DNA of 64,000 nt, taken from assembly GCA_049599735.1 (NCBI GenBank), contig JBMYOX010000007.1, positions 18,798 through 82,797 on the forward strand, written 5' to 3'. The translations under genes were made by a program, and so were the position numbers. Below are positions 53,006-62,075 of the stretch, piece after piece. The notes beneath the pieces were generated by a model that saw only the letters and a list, made by a program, of their open reading frames with translations, was not told the DNA's origin and searched no databases. The stretch is from Pontibacterium sp049599735 (lineage in GTDB: Bacteria > Pseudomonadota > Gammaproteobacteria > Pseudomonadales > Balneatricaceae). Position 1 is the first letter of the stretch. The number at the start of each line of letters is the position of its first letter.

Positions 53006-54955
53006 TCAAGGCCCCAGATCAGGTACCGGACAGTCCATAACCGCAACAATACTTCTGAGCATGGCATGTTCAATGGGTATTATCTTACCATCCTGCTTTA
53101 CACAACTAACCAGCCCCGCAACTAAACGGGGTTTTAATGCAGGGTAACAGCAGGCCAGTTTATTCACCGCTTTTTTAAACGCCGCCAGTTCACACTCCGA
53201 GTCCGGCAGCAGGTCCAGGTTATAAAGGCCTGCACTGCCAATACCCCGGTAAAATGCCCGCCGGGCATCCTTCTCATTATCGTGGCCATAATGCGCTAAC
53301 ATCGAAATCACCAGCTGATACTCGTCAGCGACCTGTTGCGCCTGCTTATACTTGAACTGGCTGAGTCTGGCTTTGCCAAATTCAGGATCCAGATAATGCC
53401 GGATTAACTGGTAAAAACACCATTCAAACAGATCAATTTTTTCATCGGCCCGCATCATCAGTAATAACCGCTGGCTGAACAGCGTATATTGCTCAGCTGA
53501 CAGGCACTTAAGAGCCGGGAAACACATTTCCAGCAGCGGCAGATGTACGGCCACCGGCAAAGTATCCAGTTCAGTTCTGACTTTAAACAAAAGCACCAGC
53601 AAACCCTGAGTCTGCTTTTGTTTCAGATACAGCAGCTGTTTCTGCCGGATATTATCCGCCGGGCTAAGTAAAATACCAAAAATAATGGCCATCGCCCCCA
53701 AAGGCTCTCTGGCTTGTGCCTGCAGATAGGATGGTAATTTTGTCAGCCCTTCCTGCACCGCAGATGTATTACCCTGCATAAACAAGATAGATGGATCAGT
53801 GTCCTGCCCGGCCATCGCCGCACCGAGCACCGTTGCATTCATCAGCTTTTCCTGGCGCTGTTTTTTCTTCAGATCCCGCTGACGTTGTTCATCTTCTTTA
53901 ATCTGTTGCGGGTTCGGCTGAGGAGCAGGCGCAGAGAGATAACGTCCGTTCCATCGAGGCTCAATGCGTTTGATACGCTCTGCCAGTGGTGGATGTGTTG
54001 CAAATAAACCGGTTAATTTATCCAGCGCCGGGCCAAAAAAAAGATGGCTTAACTCGCCGGTGTTTGGGTTATGCACAGCCGTGCCCTGATTGCAGCCGCC
54101 TATAACCTTCAGCGCATCCGCAATACCCTGTGGATTACGGGTGAACTGCACGGCAGAAGCATCGGCCATAAATTCCCGCTGCCGACTCACCGAAGCGCGA
54201 ATCAGGTTACCAAAAAAAGTGCCCAGCCAGCCGATTACCAGCAATAAAAAACCCAGTAAAACCAGTTGTCCGCCGCCTTTAGAACGCCCGCCCGAGCGAA
54301 AACGCAGCAGCAACTCACCTACCGAACCTACAAATAAAATACCGTGTAATACTGCAATCAGGCGCAGGTTAAGGCGCATATCTCCGTTAAGGATATGGCT
54401 AAACTCATGGGCTATCACGCCTTGTAACTGCTCACGACTCAGTTGCCGGATACAGCCACGCGTCACACCAATGACTGCATCAGCCGGTGTATGACCGGCT
54501 GCAAACGCATTAATGCCCTGCTCGGCAGCCAGCAAATAAACGGGCGGAACCGGCATACCGGAAGCAATCGCCATTTCTTCCACGACATTAAGAATACGTT
54601 TTTCATCCGTATCTTCACTGTTGGGGTAGATACGATGCCCGCCCAGAGATTCGGCAACCCGCTTGCCACCACCAGCCAGCTGTACCCATTTATATAAACA
54701 GGCCAGAAAAATAACAGATACAACCATCAGGCCCACCAGCAAAAACCGGGGCCAGTCAAAATTGGCAAAGAACTCAACAGGGGACTGAGTTACCAGCGAA
54801 ATAACCGCATCAGGCTCTGTACCTTCAAGGCTCCAGAGTGTCAGGGCAACAAACAGATTGGTCAGGGCAACCAGAACAAGTACGGCCACCATAAACAGCA
54901 GCACCAGCACACGGGTATTACGTTGTGCTTTATCCTGCTGGGAAAAAAAGTCCAA
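53006..54955 (-). CDS. M48-family membrane metallopeptidase
   Basis: A 649-residue HtpX-like zinc peptidase. Two N-terminal membrane helices (residues ~15-40 and ~70-90) precede the M48 domain with the zinc motif HEFSH in VIAHEFSHILNGD (~180-192) and a further helix pair at ~222-250. The third zinc ligand is in REFMADASA. A long C-terminal domain (from about residue 350) has a tellurite-resistance/TerB-like look (MMRADEKIDLFEWCFYQLI) and is not part of the minimal family. The TTG start lies 10 bp after the lemA stop with little Shine-Dalgarno. LemA and M48 pairs are common and probably act together on envelope proteins. Confidence 0.88.
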   Translation of the reverse strand: MDFFSQQDKAQRNTRVLVLLFMVAVLVLVALTNLFVALTLWSLEGTEPDAVISLVTQSPVEFFANFDWPRFLLVGLMVVSVIFLACLYKWVQLAGGGKRVAESLGGHRIYPNSEDTDEKRILNVVEEMAIASGMPVPPVYLLAAEQGINAFAAGHTPADAVIGVTRGCIRQLSREQLQGVIAHEFSHILNGDMRLNLRLIAVLHGILFVGSVGELLLRFRSGGRSKGGGQLVLLGFLLLVIGWLGTFFGNLIRASVSRQREFMADASAVQFTRNPQGIADALKVIGGCNQGTAVHNPNTGELSHLFFGPALDKLTGLFATHPPLAERIKRIEPRWNGRYLSAPAPQPNPQQIKEDEQRQRDLKKKQRQEKLMNATVLGAAMAGQDTDPSILFMQGNTSAVQEGLTKLPSYLQAQAREPLGAMAIIFGILLSPADNIRQKQLLYLKQKQTQGLLVLLFKVRTELDTLPVAVHLPLLEMCFPALKCLSAEQYTLFSQRLLLMMRADEKIDLFEWCFYQLIRHYLDPEFGKARLSQFKYKQAQQVADEYQLVISMLAHYGHDNEKDARRAFYRGIGSAGLYNLDLLPDSECELAAFKKAVNKLACCYPALKPRLVAGLVSCVKQDGKIIPIEHAMLRSIVAVMDCPVPDLGP

Positions 54956-54965
54956 GGGACCGTGC

Positions 54966-55562
54966 TCAGAAACTAACTTCAGGCGCGATCTTTATTTCGG
55001 CACTGTCATCAAACTCCAGTAAAACCGCATCGGTTCTGTGGCCGAAGGTTGATGCAAAGAACACCGGCGGAAACGTCTGTCGGTAGGTGTTATAAGCCGT
55101 CACCGCATCATTAAACGCCTGACGGGCAAAAGCGACACGATTTTCCGTGCTGGTCAGTTCTTCAGATAACTGCATCATATTCTGATTGGCTTTCAGATCC
55201 GGATAATCTTCCATCACAATATTCAGACGTCCCAGCGCACTGTGCAAAGCGCCTTCCGCACCCGCCAGGTTTTGCATAGCAGCACCACTGGCCGGATCAG
55301 CTGCTGCATTTTTTAACATCGAAGCGGCTTCATTTCGGGCTTCAATCACGGCGGTCAGGGTTTCCCGTTCATGGGCCATATAAGCTTTAGCGGTTTCCAC
55401 CAGATTGGGAATCAGATCATAACGGCGCTTTAGCTGAACATCTATCTGGCTAAATGCATTCTGATAACGGTTCTTAAGTGTGACTAACTGGTTGTAGATA
55501 CTGACAACATAAAAAACAGCTGCCGCAACGATCACCAAAAAAATTACCGTGCCGATTTCCAT
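54966..55562 (-). CDS. LemA-family protein
   Basis: A 198-residue protein with one N-terminal membrane helix (residues ~3-22), followed by the conserved LemA segment SIYNQLVTLKNRYQNAFSQI, DVQLKRRYDLIPNLVETAKA and a helical bundle (ARQAFNDAVTAYNTYRQTFP). The molecular function is not established. It is the first gene of a two-gene unit with the M48 peptidase, a frequent pairing. GGGAG precedes the ATG. Confidence 0.92.
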   Translation of the reverse strand: MEIGTVIFLVIVAAAVFYVVSIYNQLVTLKNRYQNAFSQIDVQLKRRYDLIPNLVETAKAYMAHERETLTAVIEARNEAASMLKNAAADPASGAAMQNLAGAEGALHSALGRLNIVMEDYPDLKANQNMMQLSEELTSTENRVAFARQAFNDAVTAYNTYRQTFPPVFFASTFGHRTDAVLLEFDDSAEIKIAPEVSF

Positions 55563-55657
55563 GCCTTACTCCCGCTGGTTATTATCATTGCTCAGCTATT
55601 GCCCGATTATTGCTGGTCGTAAAAAGCCATCCGGCACTAAAGCGAATAACTCAGTGT

Positions 55658-55828
55658 TTACACAGCTTCGGTGCTGGCTGTCGCGGCCTGAGCCTCTGGA
55701 TTTTCCGCCGCCAACTTTTCCCGTTCTGCCTTTGAAATATAGCGTGGTTTATTGGAGTGCTGATTTTTTTCGTTAGCTTTTTTTGCTTTTTTGGTCAGAA
55801 TGCCATTAATTCTTTTACGTCTGTTCAT
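55658..55828 (-). CDS. DUF2986 family small basic protein
   Basis: A 56-residue protein starting MNRRKRINGILTKKAKKANE and containing NKPRYISKAEREKLAAE, which is the DUF2986 pattern found in marine gammaproteobacteria. It is strongly basic at the N-terminus and ends in an Ala/Glu tail. The function is unknown; a nucleic-acid or ribosome-associated role would be a guess from charge. ACAGCACTTACC lies before the ATG with no strong ribosome binding site. It lies upstream of lemA on the same strand. Confidence 0.8.
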   Translation of the reverse strand: MNRRKRINGILTKKAKKANEKNQHSNKPRYISKAEREKLAAENPEAQAATASTEAV

Positions 55829-55901
55829 GGTAAGTGCTGTCTGTTTCGGTTAAATAAAAAGTAGTACGAGTGTAACTGATAAGCCGTATACAAACTAACC
55901 A

Positions 55902-56294
55902 TCAAAACATCATCAGCAGCCATTCGTTTAATAAACGTCCCGGCATCAATGCAAAACCGCCTGCAATCAGTAAGCCGCCAATATAAAGGCCCAGCATATA
56001 GGCACGATGGACCTTCAGGTTTCCCTGCCTGATCGCGCGCCAGGCCATCAGGATATTAAAAAATGTAAAAAAACTGAATAGATGGATAAAACCAAAATGC
56101 TCCAGAAAAGCCCCACCCACACGGGCTGGCATAAATAGTGTCACAGTAGCCGTGGCGAGCATCAGCACCATATAAAATCACCCCAGAAAACGGTGCAGGG
56201 CACTGCCTTTGGGCCTGAAGATCAGGTAAGTACCCGTCATAAAAGCAGGTACAATAGTTGCGAGGTGCAGATAAGCCATCTCTGTATACGTCAT
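55902..56294 (-). pseudogene. DUF2306-like membrane protein interrupted by an in-frame stop
   Basis: The minus-strand frame from ATG 56294 reads MTYTEMAYLHLATIVPAFMT ... ALHRFLG, then TGA at codon 39 (56178-56180), then FYMVLMLATATVTLFMPARV and on to a normal stop after 130 codons. Both halves are typical of small four-helix DUF2306 proteins (FGFIHLFSFFTFFNI, LYIGGLLIAGGFALMPGRLL). The stop falls in the conserved HRxLGxxYM segment, so one base change from CGA or TGG would create it. It is therefore a recent pseudogene, a sequencing error or a read-through codon; translation could also restart at the ATG at 56171. Confidence 0.82.
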
Positions 56295-56351
56295 AAAATC
56301 ATCCCTGACAGATTGCCTCTTATATCATTTCACTTACTCAAAGCGCAGCGA

Positions 56352-56972
56352 CTAGCCCAAAACCAGCCATATTCCGACACCCATCATTAGAGAACCAGCA
56401 ATACGATTAAGCAACTTCACGTTAGCCTTATCCATTAATAAGTGGCGTAATGCCCGGCCACCACTGGCGTAAATCAATAAACAGAGGAACTCCAGGGACA
56501 GAATAAGGGCCACCAGCACCGTAAGCTGTGGCGCCAGCGGCTGGCTGCTGTCCAGAAACGGCGGCAACAAGGTCACAAAAAACGCCCAGCCTTTAGGGTT
56601 GGCAACCGCCGTTATAAAACCATTTATGGCTAACTGCCTGCGTCCCTGTTGTACTTGCTGAGCCCCCGGCTCAACCAGCACCAGACGGCCACGGGACTGC
56701 CACATCAGAACACCCAGCCAACCCAGGTAAGCACCACCTGCCAGCTTCAGCAGAATAAACGCTTGTGGATACTGCAGCATCAGTGCCGCAACCCCTAAAG
56801 CCGCTGCAGAGGCCACCACCCCCACACCCAGCAGCTCCCCTGCCATCATAAACAGACTGCGCCGAACGCCCACCGACATGCCCAGAGTTAACGCCAGCGT
56901 CATGCACATGCCCGGGGTGATAGAAACAAAGAAAAAAGTGGGCACAAAAAGCGCCAGCAAGCTGCCTGACAT
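56352..56972 (-). CDS. LysE/RhtB-family exporter
   Basis: Inner-membrane amino-acid or small-molecule exporter of 206 residues with about six helices. The conserved N-terminal part (FFFVSITPGMCMTLALTLGM, corresponding to the family's TPGP segment) and the NPKGWAFFVTLLPPFL motif (residues ~128-143) identify the family. The substrate is not determined by sequence. It lies alone on the minus strand between DUF1835 and the broken DUF2306 gene. Confidence 0.88.
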   Translation of the reverse strand: MSGSLLALFVPTFFFVSITPGMCMTLALTLGMSVGVRRSLFMMAGELLGVGVVASAAALGVAALMLQYPQAFILLKLAGGAYLGWLGVLMWQSRGRLVLVEPGAQQVQQGRRQLAINGFITAVANPKGWAFFVTLLPPFLDSSQPLAPQLTVLVALILSLEFLCLLIYASGGRALRHLLMDKANVKLLNRIAGSLMMGVGIWLVLG

Positions 56973-57014
56973 CGAAATAGTTTTCCTGCTTAATATTTAA
57001 AATCGATCAAGGAA

Positions 57015-57980
57015 TCACAATCTGGATAATGTTAAAGACACCGCATGCCAGCACCAATCATTATCAGCGGTTAAGTGCACACCACCCAGCCAACGATCGA
57101 TGACCAGGCTTTGCCGTGCACTTTTTTCACCCGATAAGACAGAACGTGCTTCAGCCGTCAGCGATAATAACTGACCAGGCTGCGCGGGCAAGCGCACAGC
57201 CTCTCCTTCAGATAAGGTAACTAAAAGCGGCCTGGCCTCCAGCAGCTCATTTAATATGACCCAGAAACTGGCATCGCCTAAAAACTTTCGCTCCTCGGTT
57301 TCCTGATAAGCCGCAAACACCCTGCCCGGACGCCCCTCTCCTGCCTCAATAATTTGCAGCGCCTTATGAGCGGTACGCGACAGCCCCGTTACAGCATCCG
57401 GGTATTCTTCTGCTAACCGATGTACCGCACCTTCAAGATAAGGCAACGCTGACAGATCTCTGCTAAGCAGATCCAGCCAGTGTTGCGGGTTAGTCGAACG
57501 AAAGGCTGCCCAGGCATCTGCCGCCAGTGTTAACTGATCCTGAGTGACGGGTACTTCATACTGAACCAGCGCCTTCAGCTCATCCGGACTTAACAAGCCG
57601 AGATACTGATCGGTGCAAATAATGCTTAGCGCGGTGCCTGAAGACACGTTGTGAGAAAACCAGTCCAGTATCTGTAATAGTTGCAGCTGATCATACAAGT
57701 CATGCTCAAACCAAAGCACAACCCTGGCGTAATTCCCGGATGACTCTAAGACCTTATCCCGTTCTTTAAAGCTTTGCCTGATCGTCTCAGGCTGACCCCA
57801 GCCCCGGCTTGTAATAAATTGCGCCCGCACCTCAGAAAGCATCCCTAAAGACAAACCGTCAGGCACCGGCCCTTCATGCAATACATCCCGCCAGGGCAAA
57901 AAATCGCCGCTAATTTTAGCCTGCTGCATAATATCAACGGCACAGTCACCGTTGGTGATATTCAGGACGTTAGCGTTCAC
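57015..57980 (-). CDS. DUF1835 domain protein
   Basis: A 321-residue cytoplasmic protein with an N-terminal DUF1835 domain: LNITNGDCAVDIMQQAKISG, FLPWRDVLHEGPVPDGLSLG, and VLWFEHDLYDQLQLLQIL around residues 95-112. The C-terminal part is helical and resembles the companion DUF3658-type region. The activity of this family is unknown. It starts with GTG (57978-57980) preceded by AGG. It begins 15 bp after the DUF2164 gene stops, so the two probably form one transcript. Confidence 0.85.
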   Translation of the reverse strand: MNANVLNITNGDCAVDIMQQAKISGDFLPWRDVLHEGPVPDGLSLGMLSEVRAQFITSRGWGQPETIRQSFKERDKVLESSGNYARVVLWFEHDLYDQLQLLQILDWFSHNVSSGTALSIICTDQYLGLLSPDELKALVQYEVPVTQDQLTLAADAWAAFRSTNPQHWLDLLSRDLSALPYLEGAVHRLAEEYPDAVTGLSRTAHKALQIIEAGEGRPGRVFAAYQETEERKFLGDASFWVILNELLEARPLLVTLSEGEAVRLPAQPGQLLSLTAEARSVLSGEKSARQSLVIDRWLGGVHLTADNDWCWHAVSLTLSRL

Positions 57981-57995
57981 AGTGATAAACCTGTC

Positions 57996-58250
57996 TTATT
58001 TTGAAAACTCGGTGGGCTGCTCGATTTCATAAATAGCATCATCAATATGTTCCAGCTTTTCCGTCAACACCTGCCGGGCATCGTTTAAGCCCCGGTTATA
58101 ATAATAAGGCCCAATTTCCCGGGTAAAGAAATCCAGCAAAAAGTCGGCATCAAACTGACCTAATTCCTGATCCAGCTCATCGTCAAAGTAACGCTGAATT
58201 TTCTGTACAATCAGGTCTTTCTCATCTTTTGTAAACTTAATCGCAGGCAT
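57996..58250 (-). CDS. DUF2164 family protein
   Basis: An 84-residue acidic protein: IKFTKDEKDLIVQKIQRYFD, DELDQELGQFDADFLLDFFT, IGPYYYNRGLNDARQVL. This is the DUF2164 pattern throughout. It is small, helical and of unknown function. It is divergent from the TrmN6 gene and upstream of the DUF1835 gene in the same direction. Confidence 0.88.
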   Translation of the reverse strand: MPAIKFTKDEKDLIVQKIQRYFDDELDQELGQFDADFLLDFFTREIGPYYYNRGLNDARQVLTEKLEHIDDAIYEIEQPTEFSK

Positions 58251-58407
58251 GCTCCCTTATTCCTCAAGATGGTTTTTACCCTGCCAACAGACAGCATTTT
58301 ATAAAGTGCTCAGCCTACCTCTGAAAAGACACCGAGACTACAATTCCCTCATAAATCTGGCTATGATTCCTGCTTTCTTTCAGCGACCCGCGGCAAACAC
58401 AACTTTT

Positions 58408-59154
58408 ATGAGTAAGCGTAAACGCAACAGCCATTTTCAGTGTAAACAGTTCACGATAGAACAGGGTGATTGTGCGATGAAAGTCACCACGGACGCCTCA
58501 CTGCTGGGCGCTTACGCTGATGTAGAAAAAGCCCGGCATATTCTTGATATAGGTACCGGAACTGGTTTACTGAGCCTGTTTGCAGCACAACGTTGCGCAG
58601 CACAGGTTGATGCCGTAGAACTGGATGCACAAGCCGCAGAGCAAGCCCGTAAAAACTTCGCCAACAGCCCCTGGCCTGATCGTTTATCACTGATCGAAAC
58701 CGATATACGCGATTATGCCCAACAGCACACACACAAAGCTGCAGAACCTTACGACCTGATACTCTGTAATCCGCCTTTTTTTACGGACTCCACCCCTAAC
58801 CCTTGTGACAGAACCGCCCTGGCACGCCACAATACTCATCTGCCTCTGCCTGGCTTACTTAGTGCAATTGATCAGTTATTAAGTCCGGACGGCCACCTTT
58901 GGATCTTATTACCCCTGGCAGAATCAGAAACCCTGATTAAACTGGCCCAAACCTGCTCTTTGTTTCCACAACAACGCATGCAGGTACGCAACAGCAGCAA
59001 ACATCAGCCACACCGTGAAATCATGACTCTGGGGCGCTCGCCTAAGGAAACAACTCACAGCCTCTTTACGGTCTACAACCCCCACCCCTACCATACCCAT
59101 GCGGCCGCACAACTGTTTGCCCCTTACTACACCCGCATGAAAGTCGAAGACTAA
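58408..59154 (+). CDS. trmN6: tRNA1(Val) (adenine(37)-N6)-methyltransferase
   Basis: SAM-dependent enzyme (YfiC) that methylates N6 of A37 in tRNA1-Val. The 248-residue form starts MSKRKRNSHFQCKQFTIEQG, then CAMKVTTDASLLGAY, the SAM-binding ILDIGTGTGLLSL (residues ~43-55), and the catalytic NPPFF of the N6-adenine methylases. The ATG at 58408 matches the family start; the open frame extends to 58249 without resemblance. It is followed by a strong bidirectional terminator. Confidence 0.88.
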   Translation: MSKRKRNSHFQCKQFTIEQGDCAMKVTTDASLLGAYADVEKARHILDIGTGTGLLSLFAAQRCAAQVDAVELDAQAAEQARKNFANSPWPDRLSLIETDIRDYAQQHTHKAAEPYDLILCNPPFFTDSTPNPCDRTALARHNTHLPLPGLLSAIDQLLSPDGHLWILLPLAESETLIKLAQTCSLFPQQRMQVRNSSKHQPHREIMTLGRSPKETTHSLFTVYNPHPYHTHAAAQLFAPYYTRMKVED

Positions 59155-59186
59155 ACTGAACACGTTCAGCAATCGTGAGCAGATAT

Positions 59187-59223
59187 AAAAAAGCCTGAGC
59201 AGAAAATTCTGTCTCAGGCTTTG
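59187..59223. terminator. bidirectional terminator between trmN6 and DUF1127 gene
   Basis: AAGCCTGAG and CTCAGGCTT pair perfectly and extend inward with CAGAA / TTCTG; A- and T-rich sequence flanks both sides. It lies between converging genes. Confidence 0.85.
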
Positions 59224-59267
59224 TTGATCAATCAACGCGCGGTGGCAGATAACGTCTGCACCCATAC

Positions 59268-59435
59268 TCATTGCCAGAAGTGCCGTTGCCCCTCTTTTAA
59301 GGCATCCGCCCTGCTGATACCCATATCATGCAGTGCATGCTGATCGAGCTGCAATAGCTGACGACGCCCTCGCTGCTTTCTGAAAGCCTGCTGATAACTC
59401 CGGTAAATGTTTTTAACTGACGTTTTGATACACAT
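59268..59435 (-). CDS. DUF1127 small protein
   Basis: A 55-residue arginine-rich protein with the DUF1127 pattern RRQLLQLDQHALHDMGISRA followed by DALKEGQRHFW. Such proteins are induced by stress or phosphate limitation in several proteobacteria and some act through RNA. The ATG at 59433-59435 is preferred because AGAGGG lies 8 nt upstream, with that site inside the longer frame starting at 59492. It is divergent from the MocR regulator. Confidence 0.85.
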   Translation of the reverse strand: MCIKTSVKNIYRSYQQAFRKQRGRRQLLQLDQHALHDMGISRADALKEGQRHFWQ

Positions 59436-59535
59436 AGTTTCACCCTCTTTTAAGTCATAAGGATCATTGTTGACGAAAACTATGATAGACATCAGCCAAA
59501 AAACGTGACAGATTCAAACTATAAATATATTTTCA

Positions 59536-59610
59536 TATACAGATAATCACAAACAGCAGCTGAACACTTAATTTATCGTAAATCTGTATACTTAAATTAA
59601 TCTGTACTGG
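59536..59610. promoter_or_regulatory. repeated ATCTGTA boxes, MocR operator candidate
   Basis: Two direct copies (AATCTGTATAC 59581-59591 and AATCTGTACTGG 59599-59610) and one inverted copy (TATACAGAT 59536-59544) lie directly before the MocR gene. Spaced repeats of this kind are typical binding sites of GntR/MocR proteins, which suggests autoregulation. Confidence 0.5.
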
Positions 59611-59619
59611 TAAATAACC

Positions 59620-61059
59620 ATGAAACTGTATGAACAGATCTGCAATGACCTGCAACAGCGTATCGAACAGGGACTTTATGCAGGCGGTGATAAGCTGCCC
59701 TCTATCCGTGCGCTCAGCCATGAATACAGTGTGAGTGTCACTACCGTACAAGAAGCCTACCGGCAGCTGGAAGATCGTGGTTTTTCTGAGCCCCGCCCGA
59801 AATCCGGTAATTTTGTTCGCCAACGCATGACCACCCCCCCGATGCCGGAGGTCAGCCCACCTGCGCGCAGGCCGTTGGAAGTTTCACAATGGGAACATGT
59901 ACTGGACATGCTGGGCGCTGAAAATAGCGCCACCTTTTCCCTGGGTCATGCCATGCCGGATCTTTCCAGCCCAACCCTAAAACCCCTGATGCGACTCTGG
60001 GCCGATCAAACCCGGCGCAGTGATATGCGCGGCCTTGAATATGACAGCCTGCGTGGAACACTCGAACTGCGTCAGCAAATTGCCCGGCTCGCCCTTAACT
60101 CCGGCTGCCACTTACACCCGGACGACCTGATTATTACCACAGGCTGCCAGGAAGCCCTGTCCTGTGCGCTAAGGGCGATCACCCAGCCCGGTGATGTAGT
60201 TGCAGTCGATTCACCCTGCTTCTACGGAGCCATGCAGGCCATTAAAGCCCAGGGCCTAAAAGTGATGGAAATACCCACACACCCCGAAACCGGTATCAGT
60301 ATCGAGGCTCTTGAACTGGCGATGGAGCAGTGGCCCATCAAAGTGATTATTGTAACACCCACCTGTAATAATCCGCTGGGTTATACCATGCCTGACGACC
60401 GTAAACAGGCGCTATATCAACTGGCCCAGCGCTATGACATTGCCATTATCGAAGATGATATTTACGGGGATCTTGCTTACGCCTACCCACGCCCGCGTAC
60501 GGTTAAATCGTTTGATGATGATGGTCGGGTACTGCTGTGCAGCTCTTTTTCAAAGACCCTCGCACCCGGCCTTAGAGAAGGCTGGATTGCACCCGGTCGC
60601 TACCGGGAACAGGTGATCCACAACAAGTTTGTCGCCACAGCCGCCTCCAGCACCATGCCACAACTGGCTGTTGCCGAATTTATTGCCCGGGGAGAATACG
60701 ACCGTCACCTGCGCCGTATGCGCGCTCAGTATCAACGCAATCGGGAACAGATGATCACCTGGCTGGAGCAGCACCTGCCACAAGGTGTCAGAATCAGTTA
60801 CCCACAAGGCGGCTACCTGCTCTGGCTGGCACTGCCTGATCAAATTGACTGCGTCGAACTGAATAAAACCCTGGGTGAGTACAACCTTTCAATCGCGCCG
60901 GGGGTGCTTTTCTCAGCCTCAGGCAAGTACCGAAACTGTATGCGCCTGAACTTTACCCGCGGGCTGGAGGCACGGACTAAAGAGGCGCTGGAGATATTAG
61001 TGAAAGAAGTGAAAAAGAAGCTCCAGCCACAGGCTGGCCAGACAGCACCCCTGAACTAA
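59620..61059 (+). CDS. MocR-type GntR regulator with aminotransferase domain
   Basis: A 479-residue fusion: an N-terminal GntR winged helix (LYEQICNDLQQRIEQGLYAG, LPSIRALSHEYSVSVTTVQE; residues 1-70) joined by a linker to a class I aminotransferase-like domain (from ~95). The PLP lysine lies in LCSSFSKTLAPGLREGW and the family's TPTCNNPLGYTMP is present. MocR proteins sense PLP or amino-acid adducts and control nearby transporters or enzymes. The usual divergent target is missing here: the divergent neighbour is a DUF1127 gene. The close upstream boxes suggest self-control. Confidence 0.9.
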   Translation: MKLYEQICNDLQQRIEQGLYAGGDKLPSIRALSHEYSVSVTTVQEAYRQLEDRGFSEPRPKSGNFVRQRMTTPPMPEVSPPARRPLEVSQWEHVLDMLGAENSATFSLGHAMPDLSSPTLKPLMRLWADQTRRSDMRGLEYDSLRGTLELRQQIARLALNSGCHLHPDDLIITTGCQEALSCALRAITQPGDVVAVDSPCFYGAMQAIKAQGLKVMEIPTHPETGISIEALELAMEQWPIKVIIVTPTCNNPLGYTMPDDRKQALYQLAQRYDIAIIEDDIYGDLAYAYPRPRTVKSFDDDGRVLLCSSFSKTLAPGLREGWIAPGRYREQVIHNKFVATAASSTMPQLAVAEFIARGEYDRHLRRMRAQYQRNREQMITWLEQHLPQGVRISYPQGGYLLWLALPDQIDCVELNKTLGEYNLSIAPGVLFSASGKYRNCMRLNFTRGLEARTKEALEILVKEVKKKLQPQAGQTAPLN

Positions 61060-61128
61060 CACTTGGGGCACGACTATTATATGGCATATAGCCCCGTTAA
61101 ATTCGACCCCGAAAGGTCTGGATAATCT

Positions 61129-61434
61129 TTGTCCTCTCGTAAATTAGAAAATTTATGCATTACTGGTCCCTTTAAAGCTCGGCATGTTGGCAAAAAACAA
61201 GACCTGACCCTGTCGCCCGAAAGCGGCTCCTACAATGGTAAACGCCGTATCCGGGGTGGCCGCCACAGAATACGTACTGTCATGTTTATGGCGATGCTTT
61301 CATCAATCCAGTGCAATCCTGTTTTTAAACGTCATTACGAGCGATTAAAAGCCGCAGAAAAACTCCCTAAAGTGGCGTTGGTTGCCTGCATGCGCAAGCT
61401 CATTGTTATCCTCAATACCATGCTTAAAAAATGA
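61129..61434 (+). pseudogene. IS110-family transposase, C-terminal fragment
   Basis: About 75 codons from near 61205 match the C-terminal part of IS110-type transposases (Transposase_20 region): SGSYNGKRRIRGGRHRIRTV, CNPVFKRHYERL, KVALVACMRKLIVILNTML. The N-terminal DEDD catalytic domain is absent and the first ~25 codons look unrelated. The usual C-terminal tail is also cut short. It is a dead remnant lying at the left of the mobile-element zone. Confidence 0.78.
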
Positions 61435-61490
61435 AGAGCTGTGGTGCCAAAAACTGCTTAATTATATTGACGGAACACCACAGTCACTTG

Positions 61491-62039
61491 TTAAACGTCT
61501 TTTGTACCGAACAAGTCATTAAATTGTGGGTGAGTAATAATTTTACCAATTAACTCTTGAACTGTAGGCATGAAGGATTTTGGCATGTCTGAACCACAGG
61601 CTATTCCTCCAACAAAGCTAGCGCTGTATTCTCTTTTGTGATTAACGGTGAAACTCTTACCAGCGTTATTTGTAATAGTTAAGTTCAGCGTCCAGTGAGC
61701 ATCAGTAACTCCTGAACTCACATCGGTATCATTTAAGTGTCCTTTAATTACAATGTAAGAGTCTTTTGCATAAGCTCCAGCCATTTTAAGCTCTTCAACA
61801 AAGGCATCCTGAATGTAGCCCTCGAATGATTTTCCATCCGTCATCTCAACATTGTTCGCTAAACGACACATTACCTTATAATCAGTCTTAGTCGCACTAA
61901 AATCATCGACACTAAATTTCTTGTTAAATGATTTTATACCTTGCTGATTATCAGCACTGGAATGGTATCTATCTACAGGCACCGCACAACCCGTTACGAT
62001 TGAAACTATTGCCAGCGGTAAGATAAATTTCATTTTCAT
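61491..62039 (-). CDS. AT-rich predicted lipoprotein
   Basis: A 182-residue protein with a lipoprotein signal (MKMKFILPLAIVSIVTGC, lipobox VTGC). The mature part has alternating strands (DYKVMCRLANNVEMTDGKSF, GYIQDAFVEELKMAGAY, SYIVIKGHLNDTDVSSG). No family is recognised with confidence. Its codon use is visibly more A/T-rich than the core genes of the window, and it sits between an IS110 fragment and an IS1182-type element, so horizontal acquisition is likely. Confidence 0.72.
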   Translation of the reverse strand: MKMKFILPLAIVSIVTGCAVPVDRYHSSADNQQGIKSFNKKFSVDDFSATKTDYKVMCRLANNVEMTDGKSFEGYIQDAFVEELKMAGAYAKDSYIVIKGHLNDTDVSSGVTDAHWTLNLTITNNAGKSFTVNHKREYSASFVGGIACGSDMPKSFMPTVQELIGKIITHPQFNDLFGTKDV

Positions 62040-62075
62040 TTTTTATGCTCCATTACTAAATAAAAGACGTTTAAC

